Shown: one piece after another, positions 27,022 through 36,375 of the stretch
How positions within the stretch are numbered: the first letter of the stretch is position 1
Layout of the letters: each line of letters opens with the position of its first letter
From: Parundibacterium terreum
GTDB taxonomy: Bacteria; Pseudomonadota; Gammaproteobacteria; Burkholderiales; Burkholderiaceae_D
Reading direction: 5' to 3'
DNA: 64,000 bases
NCBI RefSeq assembly: GCF_014636315.1
Contig: NZ_BMED01000001.1
Coordinates: 310,316-374,315, forward strand
Notes under the pieces: generated by a model
Database searches by the model: none
Told to the model about the DNA's origin: nothing
What the model saw: the letters and a program-made list of their open reading frames with translations, nothing else
Position numbers and translations under genes: made by a program

Positions 27022-27951
27022 TCAGGGATAAAACCTGTCAACCCATGCAAGCAGGCCGGCAAGGCTGCGAAAATCCCGCACCGAGCGGCAGGCAATGCCG
27101 GGATGTCGCTTTTGCAGCATGGATGACAAGGCTGCCCCAGGCCCAAGCTCCAGGGCGACGGTAATGCCCTGCTCTGCACAGCTATCCATGCAATCGGCCC
27201 AGCGTATGGTTTCCGTCAACTGCCTCAGCAGTTGAGTTTTTGCGGCATCTTGCCTGAATGTCAATTCAGCCCCTATGCCGGACATGACAGGAATGCCAGG
27301 ATCACCAAATACTCTCGCTTCCAATTCCTTCTGGAAGCCGGGAACAGCGGCCTGCATTAGCGGCGTATGCGATGCAATTTCCACCGGAATCAGGGAGGTC
27401 TCCGCGCCAAGCTCATGGAAATCGGGAATGGCTTGCATGATGGATGCCGTCAGCCCTCCAATGATAAAACTGGCATCTCCGACGATAATGGCGACATACA
27501 AGCCATGCCGCTGCAATGTCTCTGCCAGGCTGCCAAATGCCAGCCCGCCCACCGACAGCATGTGCTGCGCACCTGTCTGCGCCCTTGCATTATCCATCAG
27601 CTTTGCCCGCACTGTAGCCAGTGCCAAAGCGTCATTGACAGACAAGGAGCCGGCTACAGCGTATGCGCTCAGCTCGCCTACGCTGTAGCCCATCACGAGC
27701 CTGGGCGCGGGCAATTTGTTCTTCAATGCGGACCACGCGGCGAGGCTTGCGGCAACAATCAAAGGCTGCGCATAGGTATTCTGGAATATCAGCTTGTCGT
27801 CCGCCAAAATTTCCTGCAGCGGCAGGTCCAGGTATTGCTGCAAATCCCACTCTTGCAATAAGGACCGGGCTTGTTCGTCCTGGCGGGCCAGTTCAAACAT
27901 CAGTGGATATTGCGCTCCCTGCCCGGGACACAATATGGCCAGCCGGGACAT
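27022..27951 (-). CDS. mdcH: Malonate decarboxylase epsilon subunit (malonyl-CoA:ACP transacylase)
   Basis: The 309-residue protein loads the malonyl group onto the decarboxylase acyl carrier protein to start the catalytic cycle. The malonyl-transferase fold is shown by LAILCPGQGAQYPLMF at the start, the active-site serine in VMGYSVGELSAYAVAG, and the catalytic His in ASHTPLMQAAV. The ATG at 27951 overlaps the mdcB stop (TAATG), so the two are coupled. It is the last gene of the ten-gene malonate operon. A frame extending further upstream overlaps mdcB and is not used. Confidence 0.92.
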   Translation of the reverse strand: MSRLAILCPGQGAQYPLMFELARQDEQARSLLQEWDLQQYLDLPLQEILADDKLIFQNTYAQPLIVAASLAAWSALKNKLPAPRLVMGYSVGELSAYAVAGSLSVNDALALATVRAKLMDNARAQTGAQHMLSVGGLAFGSLAETLQRHGLYVAIIVGDASFIIGGLTASIMQAIPDFHELGAETSLIPVEIASHTPLMQAAVPGFQKELEARVFGDPGIPVMSGIGAELTFRQDAAKTQLLRQLTETIRWADCMDSCAEQGITVALELGPGAALSSMLQKRHPGIACRSVRDFRSLAGLLAWVDRFYP

Positions 27952-28892
27952 TAGTCCGCCACCGCTTGCGAGATGCATTGCTGCAGCATGCAGGTGGCCG
28001 CCAGCAAATCAGCCGCTCCGCCGGGCGACAGGCGATGCTGCACAAACAGCTTGTGCACCTGTAGCGCGGTCTCCCGCCATTGCGGATTGCTTGTCGCCCC
28101 CTGGTCCAGAAATTCCTGTGCCGCAGCCTTGGCCAGAACTGCACCGGCGAGGCCGCCGCGATGGTATAGATTGGTATCGCTGATATGGGCGATCAGCGCA
28201 AATAGCACGTCCATCTGCGCCTCCTCCATGCCGCGTCCAGCATCGATTGCTGCATGCAGGCGCGGCAATGCAACTTCAAAGATGGAAGGAAAGCCCATTG
28301 CAGCTTCTTCCCTGGCACCGCTTGCGGCATACCGCTCTGCAGCCGCGCGACCATGCGACTCGGAGGTCACAGGCTCGGTGTGCGCGGCGAGCGCTTCGCC
28401 CCACTGTATCAATAGCACTGCTCTGACCGCTGCTGCAGTCAGCGTGATGCCTTGCGCCTTGCAACTGCCAATCGCCGCCGCCAGCATGCCCAAAGAAAAT
28501 ATTGCGCCACGGTGAGTATTGATGCCTGCGGTCGCCCGCAGCATACGCCTTTCGGCCTGGATGCCGAGCAGCTTCAATTCTTCAAAGTCCCGGGCCTGCA
28601 TTCCTGCCAGGGTGACGTCGGCGAAATAGCGCCGCAAGGAAAACAGGCTGCGCACGAAAGTTGCCGCCGTCATATCCAGATGGCTGCCATTGTCAATCGG
28701 AGACACCAGCCCGGGCTTTGGATACAGCAGCAGCTCGGCATGCAAGCTGCGCAATGCAACCCGGGACACTTGCCCGGCGAAAGTCCGGTCAGTGCGCAAG
28801 TTCTGTAGCCGTCTGGATTTAAATAACTTACGCGGTAATGCCGCTGCTTCCGGCATCACGAATAAAGCCTTGTGCATTGCAGAGATTTGCAC
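27951..28892 (-). CDS. mdcB: Triphosphoribosyl-dephospho-CoA synthase
   Basis: The enzyme makes 2'-(5''-triphosphoribosyl)-3'-dephospho-CoA, precursor of the prosthetic group of the MdcC carrier. It has 313 residues from GTG 28892, chosen because GGAGG lies five bases before it and mdcG stops one base upstream; TTG 28907 and ATG 28877 are alternatives. The CitG family is recognised by ELLLYPKPGLVSPIDNGSHLDM, GINTHRGAIFSLG, and HISDTNLYHRGGLAG. In other bacteria mdcB sits between mdcA and mdcC; here it comes later in the operon, after mdcG. Confidence 0.92.
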   Translation of the reverse strand: MQISAMHKALFVMPEAAALPRKLFKSRRLQNLRTDRTFAGQVSRVALRSLHAELLLYPKPGLVSPIDNGSHLDMTAATFVRSLFSLRRYFADVTLAGMQARDFEELKLLGIQAERRMLRATAGINTHRGAIFSLGMLAAAIGSCKAQGITLTAAAVRAVLLIQWGEALAAHTEPVTSESHGRAAAERYAASGAREEAAMGFPSIFEVALPRLHAAIDAGRGMEEAQMDVLFALIAHISDTNLYHRGGLAGAVLAKAAAQEFLDQGATSNPQWRETALQVHKLFVQHRLSPGGAADLLAATCMLQQCISQAVAD

Positions 28893-28893
28893 C

Positions 28894-29598
28894 TTAGCCT
28901 CCGTCAAGGTTTAACAGCAGTGATGACAGGGGCTGCAGGCTTACCCTATTCAGGCATTTGGACAAAACACGAGTGCCATTTACTCCCGTAGCGGCAATTC
29001 CTGCGGCCACCTCCTTCCAGGAAACCGCCTGCTCACCAGGGAAAATCACTTCGCCATCCAAAGGCAGGCGATTGCTGAGGTCGGCCAGCAAATCCAATCC
29101 CGCCTGCAACTGCTCGGAAGAGTCTGGGCGGAACAAGATATCGATATCCGAGCGGGGTGTCAGATATTGCATGCCGGTCAGGCGCTGCATAGCCAGCGAA
29201 CCAAACACCTGCAGGCAAAAGCCTCTTTCTTTAGCCGCCGCATCCAGCAGAGCCAGGGCCTCCCTCCAGCGTTCTGGCGCGGAGGGAGCCGCATCCAGCA
29301 GGGATAAAGGTCTTTGCCGCCTGGCGACATGCTGCGCCCCAATGCTGAGTGCCATTCTTCGTTTGCTGCCGTCTATCGGGTCCGGCGGCAACGCCAGTCC
29401 CAGGCTGATTTTATGGTCCGGCGCTAGACTACCCTCTTCCCGCTGAGACGCCTCGTGGCGCCGTACAATGACAGGCCAGTCCGCCCCCTGCCACCGCCGT
29501 ATCACCGGCAAGTCGGCTTCGCTAGCCCGCATGGCTAGTTGCTGCCAGCCATCACCGGACAAATAAACCAGGTCATGCCTCTGCAACATCATGCCCAT
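28894..29598 (-). CDS. mdcG: Phosphoribosyl-dephospho-CoA transferase (holo-ACP synthase)
   Basis: The 234-residue enzyme transfers the modified dephospho-CoA onto MdcC. The nucleotidyltransferase motif is a GS...DxD arrangement: VFGSLAMQRLTGMQYLTP followed by RSDIDILF near residue 140. The N-terminal half begins with RHDLVYLSGDGW. Three in-frame ATG codons lie within ten codons (29598, 29592, 29589) and no ribosome binding site distinguishes them; the first overlaps the mdcE end by 26 bases. Its place next to mdcB agrees with the two-step route to the prosthetic group. Confidence 0.9.
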   Translation of the reverse strand: MGMMLQRHDLVYLSGDGWQQLAMRASEADLPVIRRWQGADWPVIVRRHEASQREEGSLAPDHKISLGLALPPDPIDGSKRRMALSIGAQHVARRQRPLSLLDAAPSAPERWREALALLDAAAKERGFCLQVFGSLAMQRLTGMQYLTPRSDIDILFRPDSSEQLQAGLDLLADLSNRLPLDGEVIFPGEQAVSWKEVAAGIAATGVNGTRVLSKCLNRVSLQPLSSLLLNLDGG

Positions 29599-30289
29599 CC
29601 ACGATGGCGTCCATCACTCTTTGTGCCCACTTGCGGCCGCCGCGCTGCAAGCCCAGTGCGGCACGCTGGTCCACGCTGCCGGCGTCGCGTATGGCCTGTG
29701 CCAGCTGTGACGCATAATCCTTATCCCAGATCGCATGCAGGCCGCCCATGCGCACATAATTTTCAGGGCCGGGAGCGAATACCGGATTCTCTTTGGCCAG
29801 CTCAATCAGCAGTTCTTCCGGCACCTTGGTAATGCGTGCCATGGCAGGCAAGCCCATGACGCGTATAGTTGCATCCGGCAATGCATAGCAGGCGTCCGCC
29901 ATCAAGCCGCTAGTAATAAAACCGCCCGAAAGCGCCTGGTCATAAACCAGGCCGATCACGATATGGCCCTGGTTGCGCGCCAGTTGTATGCATTTCCCCA
30001 GATGCGCCATGTAGCTATTGATACCCAGCATCTCATCCCTGTGCCGCAAGCGCTGCCCCTGAGTATCCACCATGATGACGATAGGTCTCTGCGGGTGCTC
30101 GCGCACGGTCTTGAGCACCGCCTGCGCCTGCGCCAGGGCAATCTCTATCCCTATCGGAGTATGTTCCGTGGTACCGATGACTGCCACGGTCGCTCCATCC
30201 ACCTGGGCAGTGCCGGATAGAAAATTATTGCGCTCGGTGATCTCAAATCCTTGCGGAAACATCAGTGTGGCAAGAGTATTCCAGTTCAT
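29573..30289 (-). CDS. mdcE: Malonate decarboxylase gamma subunit
   Basis: The 238-residue protein is one of the two carboxyltransferase-like subunits that decarboxylate malonyl-ACP, here in the biotin-independent (soluble) type. The crotonase-like fold is shown by GTAQVDGATVAVIGTTEH, the oxyanion-hole region GLVYDQALSGGFITSG, and IRVMGLPAMARITK. The start overlaps the mdcD stop by four bases (ATGA). It acts as a complex with MdcD, MdcA and MdcC. Length fits the family. Confidence 0.93.
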   Translation of the reverse strand: MNWNTLATLMFPQGFEITERNNFLSGTAQVDGATVAVIGTTEHTPIGIEIALAQAQAVLKTVREHPQRPIVIMVDTQGQRLRHRDEMLGINSYMAHLGKCIQLARNQGHIVIGLVYDQALSGGFITSGLMADACYALPDATIRVMGLPAMARITKVPEELLIELAKENPVFAPGPENYVRMGGLHAIWDKDYASQLAQAIRDAGSVDQRAALGLQRGGRKWAQRVMDAIVDGHDVAEA

Positions 30290-31191
30290 AGCGGCCTCCC
30301 TTGCCCGTATTGACTTGCCATGGCCATGAAGGCATCCGCTTCCAGCATCGCAAGCTGCTGCGGAGCCGGCACACCCATGGCAGCCCAGATCTCCATGGGT
30401 TCGTGCAATGCCCCGTAGTTTTCCAGCCGCTGCTCCAGCATCGCCTGTTCCTGAGACAGCTCATCCAGGCTCAATTCAACGCTGGCATGCGCGAGTTTGT
30501 CCAGCACGTCCAGCGCTGCCTGCCTGAACGCATTGATATCATCGGCTACCAGCATCTGGCAGTCGCCCAACAAGAAGCGGTGTTTGCCGCCAGTGGTGCG
30601 CCATACCAGTGCCTGGTCACGCGAATCGAATTCTTCTACCCCGTTTGCCGTTTCTATGACTTCCGGTCCCGACATCGCCAGCCGTGCTTCTTCAGACATG
30701 ATGATCGCATTGGTGCAACGGGCAACAATACCCATACCGCCGAAACAGCCGTTGCTGCCGCCTACCAGCACGATGACAGGAATGCCCGCTGCGCGCACGT
30801 CCAGCACCGCGCGCATGACTTCGGATACAGCAATCAGGCCCGCATTGGCTTCATGCAGGCGTACGCCTCCAGTATCCAGCAGCATCAATACTGCATCCGG
30901 GCGCTGCACTATTGCGCGCCGCATCAGCCCTACCAGCTTGGCGCCGTGGACCTCACCGACGGCGCCGCCCATGAAGCCGCCTTCCTGGGCCGCCGCGTAC
31001 ACAGTTTTCCCTTGCAGCCGACCCTCGCCAATCACCACGCCGTCGTCAAACGAGGCCGGCGCATTCAATTGCGCCAGATGTGGACTGATCAGTTTTTGGG
31101 ATGGCGGCAAGAATTCTTCGAAGCTGTCCAGCAAGGCGTGGACACGCTGTCTGGCTGTCGCTTCCAGGTAGCTATGAGATGAGGCGTTCAT
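30286..31191 (-). CDS. mdcD: Malonate decarboxylase beta subunit
   Basis: The 301-residue protein is the second carboxyltransferase-type subunit of the decarboxylase; with MdcE it removes CO2 from malonyl-ACP. Recognisable parts are ATARQRVHALLDSFEEF at the start, GEVHGAKLVGLMRRAIVQRP, LDTGGVRLHEANAG, and GGSNGCFGGMGIVARCTNAI. The segment MSGPEVIETANG follows. The start overlaps the end of mdcC by four bases. The order C-D-E matches other mdc operons. Confidence 0.94.
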   Translation of the reverse strand: MNASSHSYLEATARQRVHALLDSFEEFLPPSQKLISPHLAQLNAPASFDDGVVIGEGRLQGKTVYAAAQEGGFMGGAVGEVHGAKLVGLMRRAIVQRPDAVLMLLDTGGVRLHEANAGLIAVSEVMRAVLDVRAAGIPVIVLVGGSNGCFGGMGIVARCTNAIIMSEEARLAMSGPEVIETANGVEEFDSRDQALVWRTTGGKHRFLLGDCQMLVADDINAFRQAALDVLDKLAHASVELSLDELSQEQAMLEQRLENYGALHEPMEIWAAMGVPAPQQLAMLEADAFMAMASQYGQGRPL

Positions 31192-31502
31192 TTGCCATGC
31201 TCCAGATAGGCTTCCACTGCCTGGTCCAACCTCAGGCTGACCACGGCTGGGGTTGCACCCATGTCGTTGATTTCTATGCGTATGTCAGCCAGTTGCCAGC
31301 GTGACTGAAAATCTTCCATTACGGCTTGCCAGATTGAAGAAAAACCCAGAGCGGCGGTTTGCACGGAAATTTCGCAACCGGAGTTCAGATCCGCCGGACC
31401 GATCAACACTTCCAGATTGCCTGAGCTGACGACACCAACCAATTGCGAGGCCTGCGCTATTTTGCGCTGCCCTTGTTCAAACCTAAATAGCAGACTTTCC
31501 AT
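31188..31502 (-). CDS. mdcC: Malonate decarboxylase acyl carrier protein (delta subunit)
   Basis: This small carrier of 104 residues starts at ATG 31502; the open frame continues upstream to 31607 but that part overlaps mdcA and is not conserved. The family motif VGVVSSGNLEVLI near residue 21-33 contains the serine that receives the phosphoribosyl-dephospho-CoA arm, to which acetyl and malonyl groups are attached. It is not related to fatty-acid ACP. The gene lies 55 bases after mdcA, and its stop overlaps the mdcD start. Confidence 0.92.
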   Translation of the reverse strand: MESLLFRFEQGQRKIAQASQLVGVVSSGNLEVLIGPADLNSGCEISVQTAALGFSSIWQAVMEDFQSRWQLADIRIEINDMGATPAVVSLRLDQAVEAYLEHGK

Positions 31503-31557
31503 CTTATGACTCCCATACTTGCTGACGTATTTCCGGCAAAACCTATTACTACTGGTA

Positions 31558-33222
31558 CTACCAGTTCCTGAAGCGCTTCGGCGGCTGGTACAAGCCACCC
31601 GATGCACGTACCAGGTCTTTCATGCTTTTTGCCGCAAGCAAATCGCGTGTTGCGCTGCGCTTGTCTATGCCCAGGTCCTCGGCACGCTGGATAATGCCGC
31701 GGTCGCGCAGGTTTTCCACCATGCGTCTATCCCGCGCCAGCCCTACCGGCGTATAGCCAGCGACGCCGCGTATTGCCTGCTCGCGCTCTTCGTCGCTGCG
31801 GCACAGCAGCAGATTGGCGATGCCTTCTTCGGTCAGTATGTGGGTCACATCATCGCCATAGATCATGACCGGAGGGATGGCCATATTGGCCTGTTCCGCC
31901 AGCTTCCAGGCGTCCAGGGTTTCTACGAAAGCCGGTTGCATATGCTCACGGAAAGTCTCCACGACCTGTACCACCAGTTTTTGCCCCCGGGGAATCTGGT
32001 TCTTGCCGGCGCGAGCCTGCTGCCCTGCCTTCAGCCATGCCGCACTGGCGTGCCTGCGTCCGCGAGCGTCCGCACCCATGTTAGGCGCGCCGCCGAATCC
32101 GGCGATACGACCCAGCGTTGCCGTCGACGAATTCCCCTGTAAATCGATCTGCAGGGTGGAGCCGATGAACATGTCGCAGGCGTAGTGGCCAGCGGCCTGG
32201 CTCAAGGCACGGTTACTGCGCATGGAGCCGTCCGCGCCAACGAAGAAAATATCTGGCCGTGCGCGGATATAGTCTTCCATACCCAGTTCCGAGCCAAAAG
32301 AATGGATGGATTCGACAAAACCCGCCTCTATTGCAGGTATCAGGGCCGGGTGCGGGTTCAACGCCCAGTAACGGGCAATCTTGCCTTTCAGCCCCAGTGA
32401 TGCAGCATAGGTAGGCAACAACAACTCTATGGCCGCGGTATCAAAACCGATACCGTGGTTCAGCCGCTCCACTTGGTATTCAGCGTAGATGCCCTTGATC
32501 GCCATCATGGCCATCAATATCTGTATCTCGGAAATCAGCGCCGGATCGCGGGTGAACAAGGGTTCTATGTAATGCGGCGTGGGTGCCTGCACCACAAAAT
32601 CTACCCAATCTGAAGGAATATCGACGCGAGGCAGCTTGTCGACGATTTCATTTACCTGCGCGATCACGATACCGCCCTTGAAGGCGGTTGCCTCTATGAT
32701 GGTGGGCGTATCCTCGGTATTCGGGCCGGTGTAAAGATTGCCCTGCCGGTCTGCCGCCTGGGCAGCAACCAGCGCAACCCTTGGGGTCAGGTCAACGAAA
32801 TAACGGGCATACAACTCCAGGTAGGTATGTATCGCGCCTATATTGAGTTTACCGGCAGATGCCAGCTTTGCCAGCCGTCCAGATTGTGGGCCGGAGAACG
32901 AAAAGTCCAGCCTGGAGGCTATGCCTTTCTCAAATATGTCCAGATGCTCGGGCAAGGCCAGCACGGATTGCAGGATATGCAGATCATGTATTCTCGTGCT
33001 ATCCAGCCCGGCCAAAGCCTTGGCAAGAAAATCCGCCTGCTTCTGGTTATTACCCTCTAGACAGACGCGGTCGCCCGGTTCCAGCACAGCATGCAGCAGG
33101 TCGGCGATACGTCCCGCCGGGAATATTTTCCCGGACAAGCCATCGCCCAACTGCTGCTGCGCTTTCTTCAGACGTACTGCCCTGTTCTGCTGCAGGGTAT
33201 CCCAGATTGCAGGCGCATTCAT
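31558..33222 (-). CDS. mdcA: Malonate decarboxylase alpha subunit (acetyl-ACP:malonate transferase)
   Basis: The 554-residue protein exchanges acetyl for malonyl on the carrier protein, so that malonate enters the cycle without CoA. It is a CoA-transferase-like protein with the segments LEPGDRVCLEGNNQKQADFLAKAL, GRIAGFGGAPNMGADARGRRH, and a C-terminal ATRDLLAAKSMKDLVRASGGLY, all typical for MdcA. The ATG follows directly on the stop of the TRAP large permease gene with no spacer, which ties uptake and decarboxylation genes into one transcript. Confidence 0.95.
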   Translation of the reverse strand: MNAPAIWDTLQQNRAVRLKKAQQQLGDGLSGKIFPAGRIADLLHAVLEPGDRVCLEGNNQKQADFLAKALAGLDSTRIHDLHILQSVLALPEHLDIFEKGIASRLDFSFSGPQSGRLAKLASAGKLNIGAIHTYLELYARYFVDLTPRVALVAAQAADRQGNLYTGPNTEDTPTIIEATAFKGGIVIAQVNEIVDKLPRVDIPSDWVDFVVQAPTPHYIEPLFTRDPALISEIQILMAMMAIKGIYAEYQVERLNHGIGFDTAAIELLLPTYAASLGLKGKIARYWALNPHPALIPAIEAGFVESIHSFGSELGMEDYIRARPDIFFVGADGSMRSNRALSQAAGHYACDMFIGSTLQIDLQGNSSTATLGRIAGFGGAPNMGADARGRRHASAAWLKAGQQARAGKNQIPRGQKLVVQVVETFREHMQPAFVETLDAWKLAEQANMAIPPVMIYGDDVTHILTEEGIANLLLCRSDEEREQAIRGVAGYTPVGLARDRRMVENLRDRGIIQRAEDLGIDKRSATRDLLAAKSMKDLVRASGGLYQPPKRFRNW

Positions 33223-34572
33223 TTATTTCACTCCCATTAACATGTCAGGAAAGGCGGTGGCAATCTGCGGAAAGATGCACAGCAGGATGACAGCAGCCAG
33301 CATCAACAGCAGGAAAGGAAACACGCCCCAGACGATTTCTTTCAGGGAAATATCCGGTGCAATATTCTTGATCACAAAGATATTCAAGCCCACAGGCGGA
33401 TGTATCAGGCCCATTTCCATCACTATCGTCATCACCACGCCGAACCAGATCAGGTCAAAACCGGCAACCTTCAACGGCGGCAGGATAATGGGGCACATCA
33501 TCAGGATGATGGACACCGGCGGCAGGAAAAAACCGAAGACGATTACCATCAACAAAATCACCGACAACAGCATCCATTTGGACAAGTGCAGATCTACCAC
33601 CCATTGCGCGGCCGACTGGCTGATATGCAGATAACTCATCACATACGAATACAGCAAGGACATGCCGATGATAAACAGCAGCATCGTTGATTCCTTGATG
33701 GTCGACGTAATGAAAGGCGAAATCTGCTTGGGACGCCATACGCCGTAAACAATCGCGATCAATACCATGGCCAGCAATGCGCCCAGGCCTGCAGTTTCCG
33801 AAGGCGTTGCATAACCGCCGTACAAGGCAACCATGACACCGATCAGCAAGGTCACAAAAGGTAATACGCGCGGCAGCATTTCCACTTTTTGAGAAAAATT
33901 GAAATGCTCGTCGTCCAGGTAGGCCGATTTTTCACCACCCTGCTGATATGCCGCATAGGCGATTTTATATTCGCGCCGTGCCCGGTAAACCGCATAGCCG
34001 GAAAACAGCAGCACCAGCAAAATCCCTGGCCCGATACCCGCCAGGAACAAGCGCCCTAGCGATTGCTCGGCAGCGACTGCGTAAAGGATCATCGTGATGG
34101 ACGGCGGCAGCAAAATACCCAGGGTACCGCCGGCCGCAATAATACCTGCCGCGAATCCGGGCGAATATCCACGCCTGCGCATTTCCGGAATGCCGGCAGA
34201 GCCGATCGCCGAGCAAGTCGCAGGAGAAGAACCCGCCATCGCCGCAAACATCGCGCAGGCAAATACGTTTGCTATTCCCAGGCCGCCCGGTACCTTATGC
34301 AGCCATGCATGAATGGCGGAATACAGGTCGCGTCCGGCCGGCGATTTACCTATTGCGGCCCCCTTCAGGATAAACAGCGGAATCGACAGCAAGGTAATAG
34401 AGGCCATCTCTTCATACACGTTTTGCGTGATGGTATCCAGTGAGGCTGCAGGCATGAAGAAGTACATGAAGCCGGTGGCAACCGCACCCAGCGCAAACGC
34501 GATGGGCATGCCGGAAAACATCACGATCAGGGTGACGATGCCATACAAGACACCAAGGGTCAGCGGATTCAT
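33223..34572 (-). CDS. TRAP transporter large permease (DctM type), probable malonate uptake
   Basis: The inner membrane protein has 449 residues from ATG 34572, which overlaps the small permease stop (ATGA). About 12 hydrophobic helices are visible. DctM signatures are FSGMPIAFALGAVATGF near the start, CAMFAAMAGSSPATCSAIGS, RRGYSPGFAAGIIAAGGTLGILLPPS, and the C-terminal MGLIHPPVGLNIFVI. It forms the sodium-coupled transport channel with the small subunit. Because mdcA follows at once, the substrate is inferred to be malonate, as for MatPQM in rhizobia; sequence alone does not prove it. Confidence 0.92.
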   Translation of the reverse strand: MNPLTLGVLYGIVTLIVMFSGMPIAFALGAVATGFMYFFMPAASLDTITQNVYEEMASITLLSIPLFILKGAAIGKSPAGRDLYSAIHAWLHKVPGGLGIANVFACAMFAAMAGSSPATCSAIGSAGIPEMRRRGYSPGFAAGIIAAGGTLGILLPPSITMILYAVAAEQSLGRLFLAGIGPGILLVLLFSGYAVYRARREYKIAYAAYQQGGEKSAYLDDEHFNFSQKVEMLPRVLPFVTLLIGVMVALYGGYATPSETAGLGALLAMVLIAIVYGVWRPKQISPFITSTIKESTMLLFIIGMSLLYSYVMSYLHISQSAAQWVVDLHLSKWMLLSVILLMVIVFGFFLPPVSIILMMCPIILPPLKVAGFDLIWFGVVMTIVMEMGLIHPPVGLNIFVIKNIAPDISLKEIVWGVFPFLLLMLAAVILLCIFPQIATAFPDMLMGVK

Positions 34573-35141
34573 GCGTGCCCCCTTGCCTTGGATGCCGCGC
34601 TGCTGGCCGTGATCGCAGCAGCAACCTGCACCAGTATCTGTACAGACAACAATGTCATGCCGAGCGCCATCATTGCGTACGGTATCCACAATGGCGGTGC
34701 GAAGGTGGAAGACGTAGTTTGCCCGTCCACCCAGGCCTCATGGAACAAAGTCCACGATTTCCAGCAAAAGAAGGCGCAGAATGCAAAGCTGAGCACATCC
34801 ACCAGGATCAGGCGTAGCCGATTGATAAATGCAGGCAGCAGTGAAGACAATACTTCAATCCCGATATGGCCGCGATAGGACTGCACATAGGCGGCAGAAA
34901 AGAAAGTGACGCCTATCAGCATGAAGACGGAAGCTTCATCCTGCCAGTCCGTCGGCACCTTGAAGAAATAGCGTACCACTACCGAATAAGTCAGGATCAG
35001 CGCCGTGAACAGCATCGCCGCCATGGAGACGCGAACGATGGTCAGGTTGATCCAGTTCAGCACAGTCTGTATTCCCGCCACTGCCGGATTATCGGGCCTG
35101 GCCGGCCCCTTGGCGGGCTCCAGCTCAAAGCCGTGACTCAT
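34569..35141 (-). CDS. TRAP transporter small permease (DctQ type)
   Basis: The 190-residue protein has four predicted helices, starting near residues 35-55 and 73-91, with the family pattern ADYVVRYFFKVPTDWQDEASVFMLIGVTFF-like (here LTYSVVVRYFFKVPTDW). It pairs with the large permease. Its start overlaps the stop of the binding-protein gene (ATGA), and its stop overlaps the large permease start. The N-terminal 30 residues are soluble and Pro-rich. Confidence 0.9.
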   Translation of the reverse strand: MSHGFELEPAKGPARPDNPAVAGIQTVLNWINLTIVRVSMAAMLFTALILTYSVVVRYFFKVPTDWQDEASVFMLIGVTFFSAAYVQSYRGHIGIEVLSSLLPAFINRLRLILVDVLSFAFCAFFCWKSWTLFHEAWVDGQTTSSTFAPPLWIPYAMMALGMTLLSVQILVQVAAAITASSAASKARGHA

Positions 35142-36157
35142 ATCAGCTTCTCCGCCAATTTCAGGAACTTAGCGCAATTCTCGCTGCGGTCGGAATAGTC
35201 TTTCCATGCTGTCGTGCGGGCAATGGCCTGCCATTTTTTCACAGATGGCGCGGCCAGATCGACGACTTTGGCGCCTTTCTTTTCATACACGCTGGCCACC
35301 AGCACATCATCCTTTTTGGCTTCCTTGATTGCAAAAGCTTCCAGTTCCGCGCCTACTGCCATGATGGTCGCCTGCTGGTCCTTGCTCAATTTATCGAAGA
35401 TGGCCTTGGACATCATCAAAGGCTCAAACATATACCAGTAGCTCTGGCCGCGGCCGCTGGTCAGGAATTTGGAAACTTCTTCCAGGCGGAAGGAGATCAA
35501 GGACGTTGACGATGTCATCGCCGCGTCCATGGCGCCGGTTTGCATTGCCGCATAAATTTCATTGGACGGCAGAGTCACAACCGCTGCACCCGCCGCTTTC
35601 AGCATCATGTCCACTTCACGCGAGCCGCCGCGTATCTTCATGCCTTTTGCGTCGTCCGGATCGATCATGGCCTTGGTGCGCGACGCCACGCCGCCCGCCT
35701 GCCAGATCCAGCTAATCAGGACGATGCCTTTGTCCAGCAGCAGCTTGTTCAGCTCCTTGCCTATCTCATTGGTTTTCCACGCTGCGCCTACCTCATAGGA
35801 AGGCACCAGGCCCGGCATCAGGCCGATATTTACTTCAGGCACTTCGCCGCCGGCATAGGACAAAGGAACTAGCGACAGGTCCAGTGCGCCTTTGCGCATC
35901 GCAGAAAACTGTGAATTGGTTTTCATCAAGGAAGAACCTGGATAAATCTCGAATTTCAAGGAACCCTTGCTGCGCTTTTCCACTTCTGCGGCAAACATGC
36001 GGCACAGGCGATCGCGGAAATCGCCTTCGGTCAGTGTTCCGCCAGGAAACTGGTGGGATATTTTTAATGTTGTAGCCTGAGCCCAGGCAGAAAAAGGGGA
36101 AATGAGCGGTGCTGCGGCCAAAGCGCTTAAAACGGTTCTTCTCTTCAAGCTTGTCAT
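35138..36157 (-). CDS. TRAP transporter substrate-binding protein (DctP type)
   Basis: The 339-residue periplasmic protein is the first gene of the malonate operon. The signal peptide MTSLKRRTVLSALAAAPL has a twin-arginine-like KRR. DctP features are TLKISHQFPGGTLTEGDFRDRL, FEIYPGSSL, the ligand-carboxylate-binding Arg region in GMKIRGGSREVDMMLKAAGA, and EIYAAMQTGAMDAAMTS. It delivers a dicarboxylate-type acid, here most likely malonate, to the two permeases. The upstream spacer holds a GntR-type palindrome shared with the divergent regulator. Confidence 0.9.
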   Translation of the reverse strand: MTSLKRRTVLSALAAAPLISPFSAWAQATTLKISHQFPGGTLTEGDFRDRLCRMFAAEVEKRSKGSLKFEIYPGSSLMKTNSQFSAMRKGALDLSLVPLSYAGGEVPEVNIGLMPGLVPSYEVGAAWKTNEIGKELNKLLLDKGIVLISWIWQAGGVASRTKAMIDPDDAKGMKIRGGSREVDMMLKAAGAAVVTLPSNEIYAAMQTGAMDAAMTSSTSLISFRLEEVSKFLTSGRGQSYWYMFEPLMMSKAIFDKLSKDQQATIMAVGAELEAFAIKEAKKDDVLVASVYEKKGAKVVDLAAPSVKKWQAIARTTAWKDYSDRSENCAKFLKLAEKLI

Positions 36158-36352
36158 GTGTGTCTCCTAACAGGTTTGGATGGTTGCTGGTACGGGTTTA
36201 TATCTTACGGATACTCATACTATAGAAAAAAAAGCATATCCTACAAGCAATTAATTTCTGGGTTGTGACTAATCCTATGACTCTCCGCTCTTCCCTAGCT
36301 TTATTATTTTGACTATATTTATTCATTAAATATGCCAAATTTTCTTTTATGT

Positions 36353-36375
36353 ATACAAGATGGTACATCTTGCAT
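36353..36375. promoter_or_regulatory. Palindromic operator between malonate operon and GntR gene
   Basis: The perfect arms CAAGATG and CATCTTG enclose GTA, with further symmetric AT on both sides. The core ATGGTACAT fits FCD-type GntR sites. A partial second copy (ATACAAGTGGTA) lies at 36395-36406, nearer the regulator start. Confidence 0.65.

Noticed and set aside
30301..31182. Plus-strand frame (293 codons) opposite mdcD
   Set aside because: Antisense to a conserved operon gene; His/Gln-rich shadow composition.
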